Shown here in pieces: positions 17,598 to 25,396 of a DNA stretch of 64,000 nt. The translations under genes and the position numbers were made by a program. The notes beneath the pieces are model-generated. The model was given only the letters and a program-made list of their open reading frames with translations. It made no database searches and had not been told where the DNA came from. Numbering within the stretch: position 1 is the stretch's first letter; every line of letters starts with the position of its first letter. The stretch covers positions 62,001-126,000 of the forward strand of contig NZ_JYKS01000031.1 of assembly GCF_000935045.1 (NCBI RefSeq), read 5' to 3'. Source of the stretch: Pseudomonas sp. 10-1B. Lineage in GTDB: Bacteria > Pseudomonadota > Gammaproteobacteria > Pseudomonadales > Pseudomonadaceae.

Positions 17598-18542
17598 ATG
17601 CCCCACGACGCCTTCTGGCTGCCCGCCAGCGAGCACTGCAGCCTGTACGTGCACCAATGGCTGCCGGCCACGCCGGTAAAAGCCGTGGTGCTGCTGGCCC
17701 ATGGCATGGCCGAGCATGCCGGGCGCTACCAGCGCCTGGGGCATGCCCTGAGCGAGGCAGGCTTTGCCCTGTTCGCCGCCGACCAGCGCGGCCACGGGCG
17801 CACCGCCGAGCTGGGCAGCCTCGGCCTGTTCGCCCGCCATCATGGCTGGAATGCCGTGGTCAACGACCTCGGGCTGCTGGCCCAGCACATCGGCCAGCAG
17901 TACCCGTGCACACCGCTGTTCCTGTTTGGCCACAGCATGGGCAGCTACATTGCCCAGGCCTACCTGCTGCACCACAGCGCCAGCCTGCACGGGGCGATCC
18001 TCAGCGGCTCCAACTACCAGCCGGCGACACTGTACCGGGTGGCGCGGCTGGTTGCCCGGCTGGAGGCCTGGCGCCAGGGGCCGCTGGGCAAGAGTGCGCT
18101 GATCGAGTGGTTGTCGTTCGGCTCGTTCAACAAGGCCTTCAAGCCCAACCGCACGGCGTTCGACTGGCTCAGCCGCGATCCGGCCGAGGTCGACCTGTAC
18201 GTCAACGACCCGCTGTGCGGCTTTCGCTGCAGCAACCAGTTGTGGCTCGACCTGCTGCAAGGCTTGGCGCAGATCAGCCAGCCGAGTAACCTCGCGCAGA
18301 TCGATCCGAACCTGCCCATGCTGGTGATCGGGGGTGAATGTGATCCGGTCAGCGCCGGCAAGCGTCTCACCCATCTGGCCGACGCCCTGCGCGCGACCGG
18401 CAATCGACATGTACAGCTGCGCGTCTACCCCGAGGCGCGGCATGAAGTACTCAACGAAACCAACCGTGACGAGGTCACCGCCGACATTCTCGGCTGGCTT
18501 GAACAGGCGCTGGCCCTTGGCCGCCCTGTGCGCAGTGAATGA
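17598..18542 (+). CDS. Alpha/beta hydrolase, lysophospholipase/monoacylglycerol lipase type
   Basis: 314 residues of the serine aminopeptidase S33/monoglyceride lipase family. Early HGMAEHAGRY oxyanion region (residues 35-44), DQRGHGRT, nucleophile elbow GHSMGS with Ser113, acid residue in GGECDPVSAGK and His in ARHEVLNE are all in order. It likely releases fatty acids from monoacylglycerols or lysophospholipids in the cytoplasm, which fits the neighbours fadD2 (divergent) and the enoyl-CoA hydratase (34 bases downstream, same operon). ATG at 17598 has AAGGA about 6 bases upstream. Confidence 0.88.
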   Translation: MPHDAFWLPASEHCSLYVHQWLPATPVKAVVLLAHGMAEHAGRYQRLGHALSEAGFALFAADQRGHGRTAELGSLGLFARHHGWNAVVNDLGLLAQHIGQQYPCTPLFLFGHSMGSYIAQAYLLHHSASLHGAILSGSNYQPATLYRVARLVARLEAWRQGPLGKSALIEWLSFGSFNKAFKPNRTAFDWLSRDPAEVDLYVNDPLCGFRCSNQLWLDLLQGLAQISQPSNLAQIDPNLPMLVIGGECDPVSAGKRLTHLADALRATGNRHVQLRVYPEARHEVLNETNRDEVTADILGWLEQALALGRPVRSE

Positions 18543-18576
18543 TAGCCGCCCTCGCCTACTGCTTAAGGAAGCCCCG

Positions 18577-19047
18577 ATGTCCCAGGTCACCAATACGCCT
18601 TACGAAGCCCTCGAAGTAGGTCAGAAGGCGGAATACAAGAAGTCCGTCGAAGAACGCGACATCCAGCTGTTCGCCGCGATGTCCGGTGACCACAACCCGG
18701 TGCACCTGGATGCCGAGTTCGCCGCCAAGAGCATGTTCCGCGAGCGCATCGCCCACGGCATGTTCAGTGGCGCGCTGATCAGTGCCGCGGTGGCCTGCAC
18801 CCTGCCCGGCCCTGGCACCATCTACCTGGGCCAGAAAATGAGCTTCCAGAAGCCGGTGAAAATTGGCGATACCCTGACCGTACGCCTGGAAATCCTCGAA
18901 AAGCTGCCCAAGTTCAAGGTGCGCATCGCCACCAACGTATACAACCAGAACGACGAGCTGGTGGTAGAAGGTGAGGCCGAGATCCTGGCGCCGCGCAAGC
19001 AGCAGACCGTAGAGCTGGTGTCGCCGCCGAATTTTGTGGCTAGCTGA
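18577..19047 (+). CDS. phaJ1: (R)-specific enoyl-CoA hydratase, MaoC family (PhaJ1-like)
   Basis: 156 residues, single hot-dog domain. The hydratase 2 motif is intact: SGDHNPVH supplies the catalytic Asp38 and His43, followed by RIAHGMFSGALIS. PhaJ enzymes convert trans-2-enoyl-CoA from beta-oxidation to (R)-3-hydroxyacyl-CoA, the monomer for medium-chain polyhydroxyalkanoate. The length and sequence match the P. putida PhaJ1 type as I remember it. TAAGGAAG lies 6 bases before the ATG. The gene follows the lipase-like gene by 34 bases, and the fadD pair lies beyond, so the locus links fatty acid release, activation and PHA monomer supply. Confidence 0.88.
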   Translation: MSQVTNTPYEALEVGQKAEYKKSVEERDIQLFAAMSGDHNPVHLDAEFAAKSMFRERIAHGMFSGALISAAVACTLPGPGTIYLGQKMSFQKPVKIGDTLTVRLEILEKLPKFKVRIATNVYNQNDELVVEGEAEILAPRKQQTVELVSPPNFVAS

Positions 19048-19060
19048 AGTTTGCTGTAGC

Positions 19061-19164
19061 CAGTACCGGCCCTATCGCCGGCAAGCCACACACAGGATCA
19101 CCATAATGTCTGATTCTGTGGTGATCCTGTGGGAGCTGGCTTGCCGGCGATAGGGCCGGTACTG
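19061..19164. repeat. Paired REP element 7, left arm with a deletion
   Basis: Outer arms CAGTACCGGCCCTATCGCCG / CGGCGATAGGGCCGGTACTG pair perfectly. Inside, the left arm reads GCAAGCCACACACAGG where the right arm implies GCAAGCCAGCTCCCACAGG, so a few core bases are lost. Convergent gap between phaJ1 and the sigma gene. Confidence 0.9.
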
Positions 19165-19170
19165 CCAACA

Positions 19171-20409
19171 TCATTCAAGAGCCTGTAGCCGCCGCTCGAT
19201 ATGCCGCCGCTCCGGCGCTTGCCGGGTCAGCGCCAATGCCTGCCGCCAGGCCGCCCGTGCCTGCTCCAGCTGCCCCAACTGGTAATGCAATTCACCCCGC
19301 GCCGCATGCGCCAGGTGATAATCCAGCAGTTCACCGCGTTGCAGAATCCCTTCGATTTCCCGCAGGCCAACCTCCGGCCCATCGCGTTTCGCCAGCGCCA
19401 CGGCCCGGTTCAGTGCCACCACGGCTGACGGCCAATGCCGCTGCAGCACGTCATACAGCCCGACAATCTCCGCCCAGTCCGTCGCCTCGGCCGTCGCCGC
19501 TTCGGCATGCACCGCAGCAATCGCCGCCTGCACGGTATAGGCACCGAACGCCCGGCTTTGCAGGGCTTGGCGCACCAGTTCACAGCCTTCGGCGATGCGT
19601 TGCCGATCCCACAGACGACGGTCCTGCTGTTCCAACACCACCAGGTTGCCCTGGGCATCGGTGCGCGCTCGCTGCCGGGACGCCTGCAGCAACATCAGCG
19701 CCAGCAGGCCGACCGCCTCCGGGTCTGGCAACAACTGCACCAGCAGTCGCGCCAGGCGAATGGCTTCATCGCTCAGTTCCTGCTGCAACAGTACCTCGCC
19801 CGAGGACGCCGAATAACCCTCGTTGAACACCAGGTAGATCACCCGCAGCACGCTCTCCAGGCGCTCGGGCAGCTCGTTCAGTTCCGGTACCTGATAAGGG
19901 ATACCGGCATCGCGGATCTTGGCCTTGGCGCGGACGATGCGTTGGGCAATGGTGGCTGGGCTTTGCAGGAAAGCGCGGGCGATCTGCTCGGTGGTCAGGT
20001 CGCAGACCTCGCGCAGGGTCAGCGGCACCTGGGCATCGGCAGACAGTGCCGGGTGGCAGCAGGTGAAGATCAGCCGCAGGCGATCGTCCGCCAGCAGCTC
20101 TTCATCGCTGGGGTCTTGCGCCTGGCCTTCGAGCAGCATGCTCAGGTCCGCCTGGGAACGGTCGAAGCGGGCGCGCCGGCGCAGGGCATCGATGGCCTTG
20201 AAGCGCCCGGTGGAAACCAGCCACGCCCGCGGGTTATCGGGAATGCCGTCACGCTGCCAGCGCTCGACGGCGATGAAGAAGGCATCGTGCATGGCCTCCT
20301 CGGCCAGGTCGAAATCACCCAGCAAGCGGATCAGCGTGGCCAGGATACGCCGCGACTCCCGCCGGTACACCGCCTCGACTTCGGTACGCACTTGCGCCAG
20401 TGCCGCCAT
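19171..20409 (-). CDS. ECF42-type RNA polymerase sigma factor with C-terminal extension
   Basis: 412 residues. Sigma-70 region 2 is at about residues 10-80 (DFDLAEEAMHDAFFIAVERW, PDNPRAWLVSTGRFKAIDALRR) and region 4 at about 110-170 (LTLREVCDLTTEQIARAFL). A long helical, TPR-like extension (about 180-412, DUF6596) follows, which is the hallmark of ECF42 factors; these lack an anti-sigma partner and need the extension for activity (established). The gene context (YCII/DGPF protein, SRPBCC protein) is the conserved ECF42 context. Its ATG overlaps the stop of the SRPBCC gene by one base (TGATG). As I recall, the P. putida KT2440 member PP4553 (ECF-10) affects stress resistance and biofilm. Confidence 0.9.
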   Translation of the reverse strand: MAALAQVRTEVEAVYRRESRRILATLIRLLGDFDLAEEAMHDAFFIAVERWQRDGIPDNPRAWLVSTGRFKAIDALRRRARFDRSQADLSMLLEGQAQDPSDEELLADDRLRLIFTCCHPALSADAQVPLTLREVCDLTTEQIARAFLQSPATIAQRIVRAKAKIRDAGIPYQVPELNELPERLESVLRVIYLVFNEGYSASSGEVLLQQELSDEAIRLARLLVQLLPDPEAVGLLALMLLQASRQRARTDAQGNLVVLEQQDRRLWDRQRIAEGCELVRQALQSRAFGAYTVQAAIAAVHAEAATAEATDWAEIVGLYDVLQRHWPSAVVALNRAVALAKRDGPEVGLREIEGILQRGELLDYHLAHAARGELHYQLGQLEQARAAWRQALALTRQAPERRHIERRLQALE

Positions 20410-20894
20410 CAGTCGGGCATCCGCTGGGTCACCACCTCCACCAGGCGGTCCAGGCTTTCTCCCCAGCCCTGGTGGAAGCCCATTTCTTCATGGGCAAGGC
20501 TGTCGGCGGCACTCCAATGCCAGGCGCGGGCGGTGTAGCGGGTCTTGCCCTGCTCCTCGTCAAAGCTGATCACGGCGGTCATGAAAGCCTTGTCCGAAGG
20601 CACCCAACCGGGGCCAAAGGCATCGGTGAACACCAGCCGGCGCGGTGCGGCAATTTCCAGGAACACGCCCTGGGTCGGGTACTCACTGCCATCCGAAGCA
20701 CGCATCAGGGTGCGGAACAGGCCACCGACCCACAACTGCATCTCGCACTCTGGGGTGGTCATGCCGTGTGGACCCCACCACTGCATCAGCCACTGAGGTT
20801 CGGTCCAGGCACGGAACACCTTGGCCGGCGGCGCGTCGATCAGGCGGCTGATGGACAACTCGTGTTGCGCTTGCGCAGGTTGGGCAAGGCTCAT
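20409..20894 (-). CDS. SRPBCC (AHSA1-like) protein of the ECF42 operon
   Basis: 161 residues of the START/AHSA1 superfamily, with ISRLIDAPPAKVFRAWTEPQ, the WWGPHG motif and C-terminal MGFHQGWGESLDRL. These small helix-grip proteins bind hydrophobic ligands; the ligand is unknown. It is the third gene of a four-gene operon and is translationally coupled to the sigma gene. ATG at 20894 is 21 bases downstream of the YCII gene stop, with GGAGAACG upstream. Confidence 0.85.
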   Translation of the reverse strand: MSLAQPAQAQHELSISRLIDAPPAKVFRAWTEPQWLMQWWGPHGMTTPECEMQLWVGGLFRTLMRASDGSEYPTQGVFLEIAAPRRLVFTDAFGPGWVPSDKAFMTAVISFDEEQGKTRYTARAWHWSAADSLAHEEMGFHQGWGESLDRLVEVVTQRMPD

Positions 20895-20915
20895 GCTGGT
20901 CGTTCTCCGTTGCTG

Positions 20916-21260
20916 TCAGGGTTGCAGTTCGCGCACCGGTCGCACCTCGACACTGCCGACCCGTGCGGCGGGGATGCCCTTGGCGATGTTCAGCGCTTCG
21001 TTCAAGTCGCGGGCCTCCACCAGGTAAAAGCCGGCCAACTGCTCCTTGGTTTCGGCGAACGGGCCGTCGGTCAGGCTCATGTGCCCGTTGCGCATGCGCA
21101 CCGTGGTGGCGGTCTGCACCGGCTTCAGCGCCTCGGCCGCCAACATTCGCCCGGAGCCTTGGATGGCTTCGGCGTACGCCATGCATTCGGCGTCTTCCGG
21201 GCTGTCGGGCAGGCTGTGCAGCAGCCCCTCGTCACAATAGACCAGACACAGGTATTTCAT
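20916..21260 (-). CDS. YCII-related (DGPF domain) protein
   Basis: 114 residues. It contains the diagnostic stretch TDGPFAETKEQLAGFYLVEA of the DGPF/YCII family (dimeric alpha-beta barrel, ferredoxin-like) and starts with MKYLCLVYCDE. DGPF proteins are the most frequent neighbours and targets of ECF42 sigma factors; biochemical function is unknown. The start ATG at 21260 has a strong GGAGG at 5-bp spacing; the long upstream open frame is ignored. Confidence 0.9.
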   Translation of the reverse strand: MKYLCLVYCDEGLLHSLPDSPEDAECMAYAEAIQGSGRMLAAEALKPVQTATTVRMRNGHMSLTDGPFAETKEQLAGFYLVEARDLNEALNIAKGIPAARVGSVEVRPVRELQP

Positions 21261-21304
21261 GGTCGCCTCCAGGGCATTGGCAAGGTGCGTTTGGCGATAA
21301 CGGC

Positions 21305-21730
21305 TCAGGGCTTGAGATCGAACAGGGCTTTCTGGGTTTGCATGTCGAACGGCGCCGACCAGTGTTCGTGGATCACCTGCCACTGGCCACCTTGACGACG
21401 ATAGCCCACGGTGGCGCGCATGAAGCCGCACTGGCTCTCGTCGTCTGCCGGGCCACAGCGGTTCAGCCAGTGGGCCAGGGCCAGATCGCCGTCGGCATGC
21501 ACGGTCAGTTGGGCGAGCTCGAAGACCATGGCACCGGGGCACATGCCCATGCACATTTCCCAGTGCGCCGTATAGGCGGCCTTGCCTTTGAATTGCAGGG
21601 CCTGGATGGCATCGAAGGCGACGATGTCATCGGCGTAGGGGGCGGTGATGTTGGGGATGTCACGATCGCGCACGGCCTGCATCCAGCGCTCGATCAGTTG
21701 GCGGATCTCGGTTTCGGCTGCGGTGCTCAT
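21305..21730 (-). CDS. SnoaL-like (NTF2-fold) protein, first gene of the ECF42 operon
   Basis: 141 residues of the NTF2-like/SnoaL (ketosteroid isomerase-like) fold: EIRQLIERWMQAVRDRDI, then DIVAFDAI, CMGMCPGAMVFELAQLTVHAD, and a C-terminal WQVIHEHWSAPFD that is typical of this family. The substrate cannot be told. ATG at 21730 has GGAGGAA at 7-bp spacing; a longer in-frame start at 21787 overlaps the predicted transcription start and is rejected. An ECF42-type promoter lies about 60 bases upstream. Confidence 0.87.
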   Translation of the reverse strand: MSTAAETEIRQLIERWMQAVRDRDIPNITAPYADDIVAFDAIQALQFKGKAAYTAHWEMCMGMCPGAMVFELAQLTVHADGDLALAHWLNRCGPADDESQCGFMRATVGYRRQGGQWQVIHEHWSAPFDMQTQKALFDLKP

Positions 21731-21763
21731 CGGGGGTTCCTCCGACAGGTCATAGATGGTTGG

Positions 21764-21819
21764 GCACGCGAAGCAGCGTGCCTTCACCTATGGTCGAACA
21801 TGAGGCGGAGAAATCGACA
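21764..21819 (-). promoter_or_regulatory. ECF42-type promoter and leader hairpin
   Basis: On the minus strand TGTCGA (21819-21814) and CGAC (21796-21793) are separated by 17 bases. This agrees with the ECF42 consensus I remember (TGTCGA at -35 and CG(A/T)C at -10). Transcription would start near 21786, about 55 bases before the SnoaL gene. A hairpin GCACGC-6-GCGTGC (21764-21781) lies in the predicted leader. Confidence 0.7.
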
Positions 21820-21840
21820 GAGCTTGAAGATTATTCTGAA

Positions 21841-21948
21841 TGCTGATGGCCTCATCGCCGGCAAGCCAGCCCCCACAAGGGCCGCGCAGTATTCAAATGC
21901 TGCGAAGATCCTGTGGGAGCTGGCTTGCCGGCGATGAGGCCATCAGCA
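21841..21948. repeat. Paired REP element 8
   Basis: Outer arms TGCTGATGGCCTCATCGCCG and CGGCGATGAGGCCATCAGCA pair perfectly around cores GGCAAGCCAGC/GCTGGCTTGCC. Between the ECF42 operon promoter and the end of the DUF2790 gene. Confidence 0.92.
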
Positions 21949-21969
21949 ACTACATCAATAACCGGTCGA

Positions 21970-22227
21970 TCACCCCTGCTGGCAGCCCTCACCCATGGCA
22001 CGGTACTGGATGGTGTGCACCTGGCCCTGGTGGTCTTCGTAGGTCATGGTCGCAGGTACCACTTCGCAGACATTGGGGATGGTCGACAGGTTGATCACCC
22101 GCTTGATGTCCAGGTTCATGGAGTAGTCGTACTGCTGGACCACAGGCTCGCTGGAGACTGGTTTGGCCTCATCGGCGAGGGCGAACGAGGACATACCGAC
22201 CAATGCAAGAATCAGTAATGGTTTCAT
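21970..22227 (-). CDS. Small secreted protein, DUF2790 family
   Basis: 85 residues with a clear signal peptide (MKPLLILALVGMSSFALADE, cleavage after ALA). The mature part, YDYSMNLDIKRVINLSTIPN followed by VCEVVPATMTYEDHQGQVHTIQYRAMGEGC, matches DUF2790, a family of short periplasmic proteins common in Pseudomonas with a conserved Cys pair. Some members belong to copper responses, but nothing here proves that. ATG at 22227 has AAGG 9 bases upstream. Monocistronic. Confidence 0.85.
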   Translation of the reverse strand: MKPLLILALVGMSSFALADEAKPVSSEPVVQQYDYSMNLDIKRVINLSTIPNVCEVVPATMTYEDHQGQVHTIQYRAMGEGCQQG

Positions 22228-22497
22228 GTGGGTTTGCCTTTTGAGCATTCAAGCTGATCGATTGACTTCTATTGCGGAGAAGTTGCCATCTACGCTGAAG
22301 ATGGCACGAAGTACCGATCCCGCTTCGTACTGCCAGGGGGGATGTATGAAAGTCTACTCCCGGCCTGGAATAGTTGAACCCCGAAGTCGGATATTCACCC
22401 TTGCCGGTTTTGCAACAATCTGCGACAAAATGGCTGCAGATCATCGGGCCAGAGCCTTTGGCCACCTTTCAGGGTAGGACTCGCCATTTCTGAAAAT

Positions 22498-22938
22498 TTG
22501 TCATGTTCGACACTTTCGGACACTGAACGCCGGCTGCTGGACCACTTTTACCGCCAGCATGGCTCGCGCATGCGTGCGGCGGGCGATGCTGAACTGTGGG
22601 TGGCGCGGGCACCAGGCATCATCGCAGGGTTGAGCCTGAGCGCGGTGGGTGACGGCTTCTGGCTGACCGGGTTGTTCGTCGCCCCGCAGCGGCGCAGCCA
22701 AGGGGTGGCTGGGCGTTTGCTGGAGGCAGCGCTGGCACACGCCGGCGGGCCCACCTGGCTGTTCTGCCACCCGGACCTGGCGCCCTTCTACCAGCGCCTG
22801 GGCTTCGACATGGCCGGGCAACTGCCCGAATCCCTGGCCAGCCGCCTGCAACGCTACCAGCGCAGCAAACGCCTGGTAGCGCTGGTGCGGGGTCAGTCGT
22901 CGCTGGCGTCGAGCCCGGGGAACAGCACCTCGGTATAG
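22498..22938 (+). CDS. GNAT family N-acetyltransferase
   Basis: 146 residues with the GNAT core: WLTGLFVAPQRRSQGVAGRLLEAA (acetyl-CoA pyrophosphate loop, RRSQGVAGRL) and FYQRLGFDMAG. The acceptor is unknown. No in-frame ATG precedes the conserved region; the only plausible start is TTG at 22498, and the ATG at 22503 is out of frame. The 3' end overlaps the deformylase gene tail-to-tail by 46 bases, which is unusual for two conserved genes. Confidence 0.75.
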   Translation: MSCSTLSDTERRLLDHFYRQHGSRMRAAGDAELWVARAPGIIAGLSLSAVGDGFWLTGLFVAPQRRSQGVAGRLLEAALAHAGGPTWLFCHPDLAPFYQRLGFDMAGQLPESLASRLQRYQRSKRLVALVRGQSSLASSPGNSTSV

Positions 22939-23429
22939 CCGAACTTGGCGAAGTCCTGAATGCGCGACGGGTACAGCCGGCCGATCAGGTGGTCGCATTC
23001 GTGCTGCACCACCCGCGCATGGAAACCGTCGGCAAAGCGGTTGATCGGCTGGCCCTGGGGGTCGATGCCTTGGTAGCAGATGTGCTTGAAACGCGGCACC
23101 ACGCCACGCAGGCCGGGCACCGACAAACAGCCCTCCCAGCCGTCCTCGACCTCGGTGGAGGTCGGCGTGATCACCGGGTTGAGCAGAATGGTCTGCGGTA
23201 CCGCTTCGGCATCCGGGTAGCGCTCGCTGCGCTCGAAGCCGAAGATCACCAGTTGCAGGTCGACGCCGATCTGTGGCGCAGCCAGGCCCACACCGCCCAC
23301 ATGGCGCATGGTTTCGAACATGTCGTCGATCAGCTGCTGCAGTTCGGCGCTGCCGAGCATGTGTTCGGGCACTGGCGGGGCGATGCGCAGCAAGCGTTCG
23401 TCGCCCATCTTGAGAATGTCACGGATCAT
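22893..23429 (-). CDS. def: Peptide deformylase
   Basis: 178 residues. All three metal-site motifs are intact: motif 1 GVGLAAPQIG (residues 46-55), motif 2 EGCLSVPG (metal-binding Cys) and motif 3 QHECDH (two metal-binding His and the catalytic Glu). It removes the formyl group from new N-termini. This is probably the second deformylase of the genome, because the housekeeping def normally sits beside fmt, which is not here. The start ATG overlaps the stop of the yihY-like gene (ATGA), so the two are one transcriptional unit. Confidence 0.95.
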   Translation of the reverse strand: MIRDILKMGDERLLRIAPPVPEHMLGSAELQQLIDDMFETMRHVGGVGLAAPQIGVDLQLVIFGFERSERYPDAEAVPQTILLNPVITPTSTEVEDGWEGCLSVPGLRGVVPRFKHICYQGIDPQGQPINRFADGFHARVVQHECDHLIGRLYPSRIQDFAKFGYTEVLFPGLDASDD

Positions 23430-24385
23430 CGGGGGTTCGGCTCGGCGGTATGGGGTTCGCTCGGTTTCGGGTGCTCGTGGCCCAGTACCGTCAAGGTTTC
23501 CTTGGGCTTGTCGCCGTCGAAGTCCTTCTCGCCAGGGTTCTTGCCCTCGGCTGACATGTGTTCGATCACCGCGTTCATTTCGGCGCCGAGCAGGAGCACG
23601 GCGGCCGAGATATAGAAATACAGCAACAACACGATGATTGCACCAATGCTGCCGTACATGGCGTTGTAGTCGGCAAAGGTTTTCACGTAATAGGCAAAGC
23701 CCAGCGAGGCCACGATCCACACCACCACTGCCAACACCGAGCCGGGTGTGATGAAGCGAAACTTCTGTTTCACATCAGGCATCACGTAGTAGATCAGCGC
23801 CACGGCGACCATCAACAGGATCACGATGACCGGCCAGCGCAAAACGGTCCACAAGGTGACGATGAACTCCTGCATGCCGACCTGGGAGGCGATCCATTCC
23901 ATTACCTGCGGGCCCAGCACCATCAGCGCCGCCGCCGCCAGCAGCATGCCGGCCAGGCCGACGGTATAGAAGATGGAAAGCGGGATGCGCTTCCACACCG
24001 GGCGGCCTTCGGGCACGTCGTAGGCGGCGTTCATCGCGCTCATCATCAGGCGCACGCCGGCCGAGGCGGTCCACAAGGCAATCACGATACCCACCGATAG
24101 CAGCCCACCCTTGGACTGCTGCAACTGGTCGATCACCGGGTTTACCTGCTCCAGCGCCTGGGGCGGCAATACCAGTTCCGATTGCAGGCGCAACCACGAG
24201 AAGAAGTCGGGCAGATGCAGGAAGCCGATCAGGGCTATCAGGAACAGCAGGAAGGGGAACAGCGAGAACAGCGCCTGGTAAGCCAGGGCCGAGGCATAGG
24301 TAGACATCTCATCGTCGAGGAATTCCTTGACGGTGCGTACCAGCACGCGGTGCAGAGGCAGGCCCTGCAGGGCGGGAAAAATCAT
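23426..24385 (-). CDS. YihY/BrkB family inner-membrane protein
   Basis: 319 residues with about six predicted membrane helices and the family landmarks YASALAYQALFSLFPFLLFL, LMMSAMNAAYDV, ITPGSVLAVVVWIVASLGFAYYV and GAIIVLLLYFYISAAVLLLGAEMNAV. The C-terminal 35 residues are charged and cytoplasmic. The family was once misnamed RNase BN; its function is unknown. ATG at 24385 has AAAGGAGA at 5-bp spacing. First gene of an operon with def. Confidence 0.92.
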   Translation of the reverse strand: MIFPALQGLPLHRVLVRTVKEFLDDEMSTYASALAYQALFSLFPFLLFLIALIGFLHLPDFFSWLRLQSELVLPPQALEQVNPVIDQLQQSKGGLLSVGIVIALWTASAGVRLMMSAMNAAYDVPEGRPVWKRIPLSIFYTVGLAGMLLAAAALMVLGPQVMEWIASQVGMQEFIVTLWTVLRWPVIVILLMVAVALIYYVMPDVKQKFRFITPGSVLAVVVWIVASLGFAYYVKTFADYNAMYGSIGAIIVLLLYFYISAAVLLLGAEMNAVIEHMSAEGKNPGEKDFDGDKPKETLTVLGHEHPKPSEPHTAEPNPR

Positions 24386-24481
24386 AGCGTCTCCTTTCGC
24401 CGCTCGATCGATTCACCAGACAAGTCTAATAGACCATGCCGCTGCTGTGCTGCTCCCGGCGTTTCAAGAAAAAACCAAGGT

Positions 24482-24572
24482 GCCTGCAGCGGCCTCTTCG
24501 CGGGTGAACCCGCTCCCACAGCAATGATGCATCCGTGGGAGCGGGTTTACCCGCGAAAAGGCCAGTGCAGGC
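24482..24572. repeat. Paired REP element 9
   Basis: Inverted copies of GGCCTCTTCGCGGGTGAACC CGCTCCCACA, outer arms GCCTGCA/TGCAGGC. Between the csbD-like gene and yihY, genes on the same strand. Confidence 0.9.
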
Positions 24573-24577
24573 TCGGA

Positions 24578-24757
24578 TCAAGGCTTTTTCACCGCGTCCT
24601 TGATATCACCCTTGATCTGCTGACCTTCACCTTTGATTTCCTGCGCCTTGCCCTCGGCCCGCAGCTTGTCGTTGTCGGTCACCTTGCCAACACCCTGCTT
24701 GATGTTGCCGATCGCTTCGTTGGCCAAGCCTTTCGCTTTGTCTTTGGTACCGCTCAT
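24578..24757 (-). CDS. CsbD family stress protein
   Basis: 59 residues, charged and soluble: MSGTKDKAKGLANEAIGNIK, then QGVGKVTDNDKLRAEGKAQE and a Lys-rich end. The repeated G-x-A-x-x-x-x-G pattern is that of CsbD/YjbJ proteins, which are strongly induced in general stress and stationary phase; molecular role unknown. ATG at 24757 has AGGAG at 8-bp spacing. Monocistronic. Confidence 0.92.
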   Translation of the reverse strand: MSGTKDKAKGLANEAIGNIKQGVGKVTDNDKLRAEGKAQEIKGEGQQIKGDIKDAVKKP

Positions 24758-24865
24758 GGCAAAACTCCTGCAATGGGGGACACGTGGACCGTGTCGACAG
24801 TCGGTGGACCGAACACCTTCGCCAGGAGTTTCAACGGATTTTCCATCGATAAGCCGAGCGGCGAC

Positions 24866-24926
24866 TGGCCTCTTCGCGGTGGCTGTGGTGAATCCTGTGG
24901 GAGCGGGCTTGCCCGCGAAGAGGCCA
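24866..24926. repeat. Truncated REP pair 10
   Basis: The right arm (CCTGTGGGAGCGGGCTTGCC CGCGAAGAGGCCA) is complete; the left arm keeps only TGGCCTCTTCGCGG before diverging. Upstream of the csbD-like gene. Confidence 0.8.
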
Positions 24927-25015
24927 GCACAGGCACAGCAAGTTACAAACCTTGCCCCGCCCCGTGCCACCCCTCACAATGCAGGCCTTCATAGCGTCAA
25001 CCCGCAGGAACCTGC

Positions 25016-25396
25016 ATGAAACTCGACAAACCCGCCGCCATCGCCCGGCGCAACGAAGCACTGGCCCGGCCGGTACTGAACAGCAGCAACACCCTGTTCG
25101 CCATCCTGGACAACAAACGCAACCTGTGGTGGTTCGAAGTGCCGGTGGCGCTGCTGGGCAAGGGCCAGGCCGACTGGGTCAACCTGCTGCTGCACACGCC
25201 AGAAAGCGACGAACTGCAGCACCTGAAGGTGCCCACCAACTTCCTCAAGGCTCACCTGGAGCAGATGGAAGTGCGCAAGCCCGGCAAGCGCCGCTCGACC
25301 ATCAGCCTGGCCCTCAGCGCCGACCGCGACTCGCTGCTGCGCGACACCCGCCCGGGTGGCGAGCAGCTGGACTTCCGTACCTTCGTGCAGGCCTGA
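25016..25396 (+). CDS. Conserved hypothetical protein
   Basis: 126 residues, soluble, no signal peptide. The visible features are a basic N-terminus (KPAAIARRNEALARP), a central hydrophobic stretch NLWWFEVPVALLGKGQADWVN and the end GGEQLDFRTFVQA. I do not recognise the family. The start ATG at 25016 has GCAGGAAC about 6 bases upstream. Its stop codon abuts the stop of cvfB on the other strand with no gap. Confidence 0.75.
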   Translation: MKLDKPAAIARRNEALARPVLNSSNTLFAILDNKRNLWWFEVPVALLGKGQADWVNLLLHTPESDELQHLKVPTNFLKAHLEQMEVRKPGKRRSTISLALSADRDSLLRDTRPGGEQLDFRTFVQA

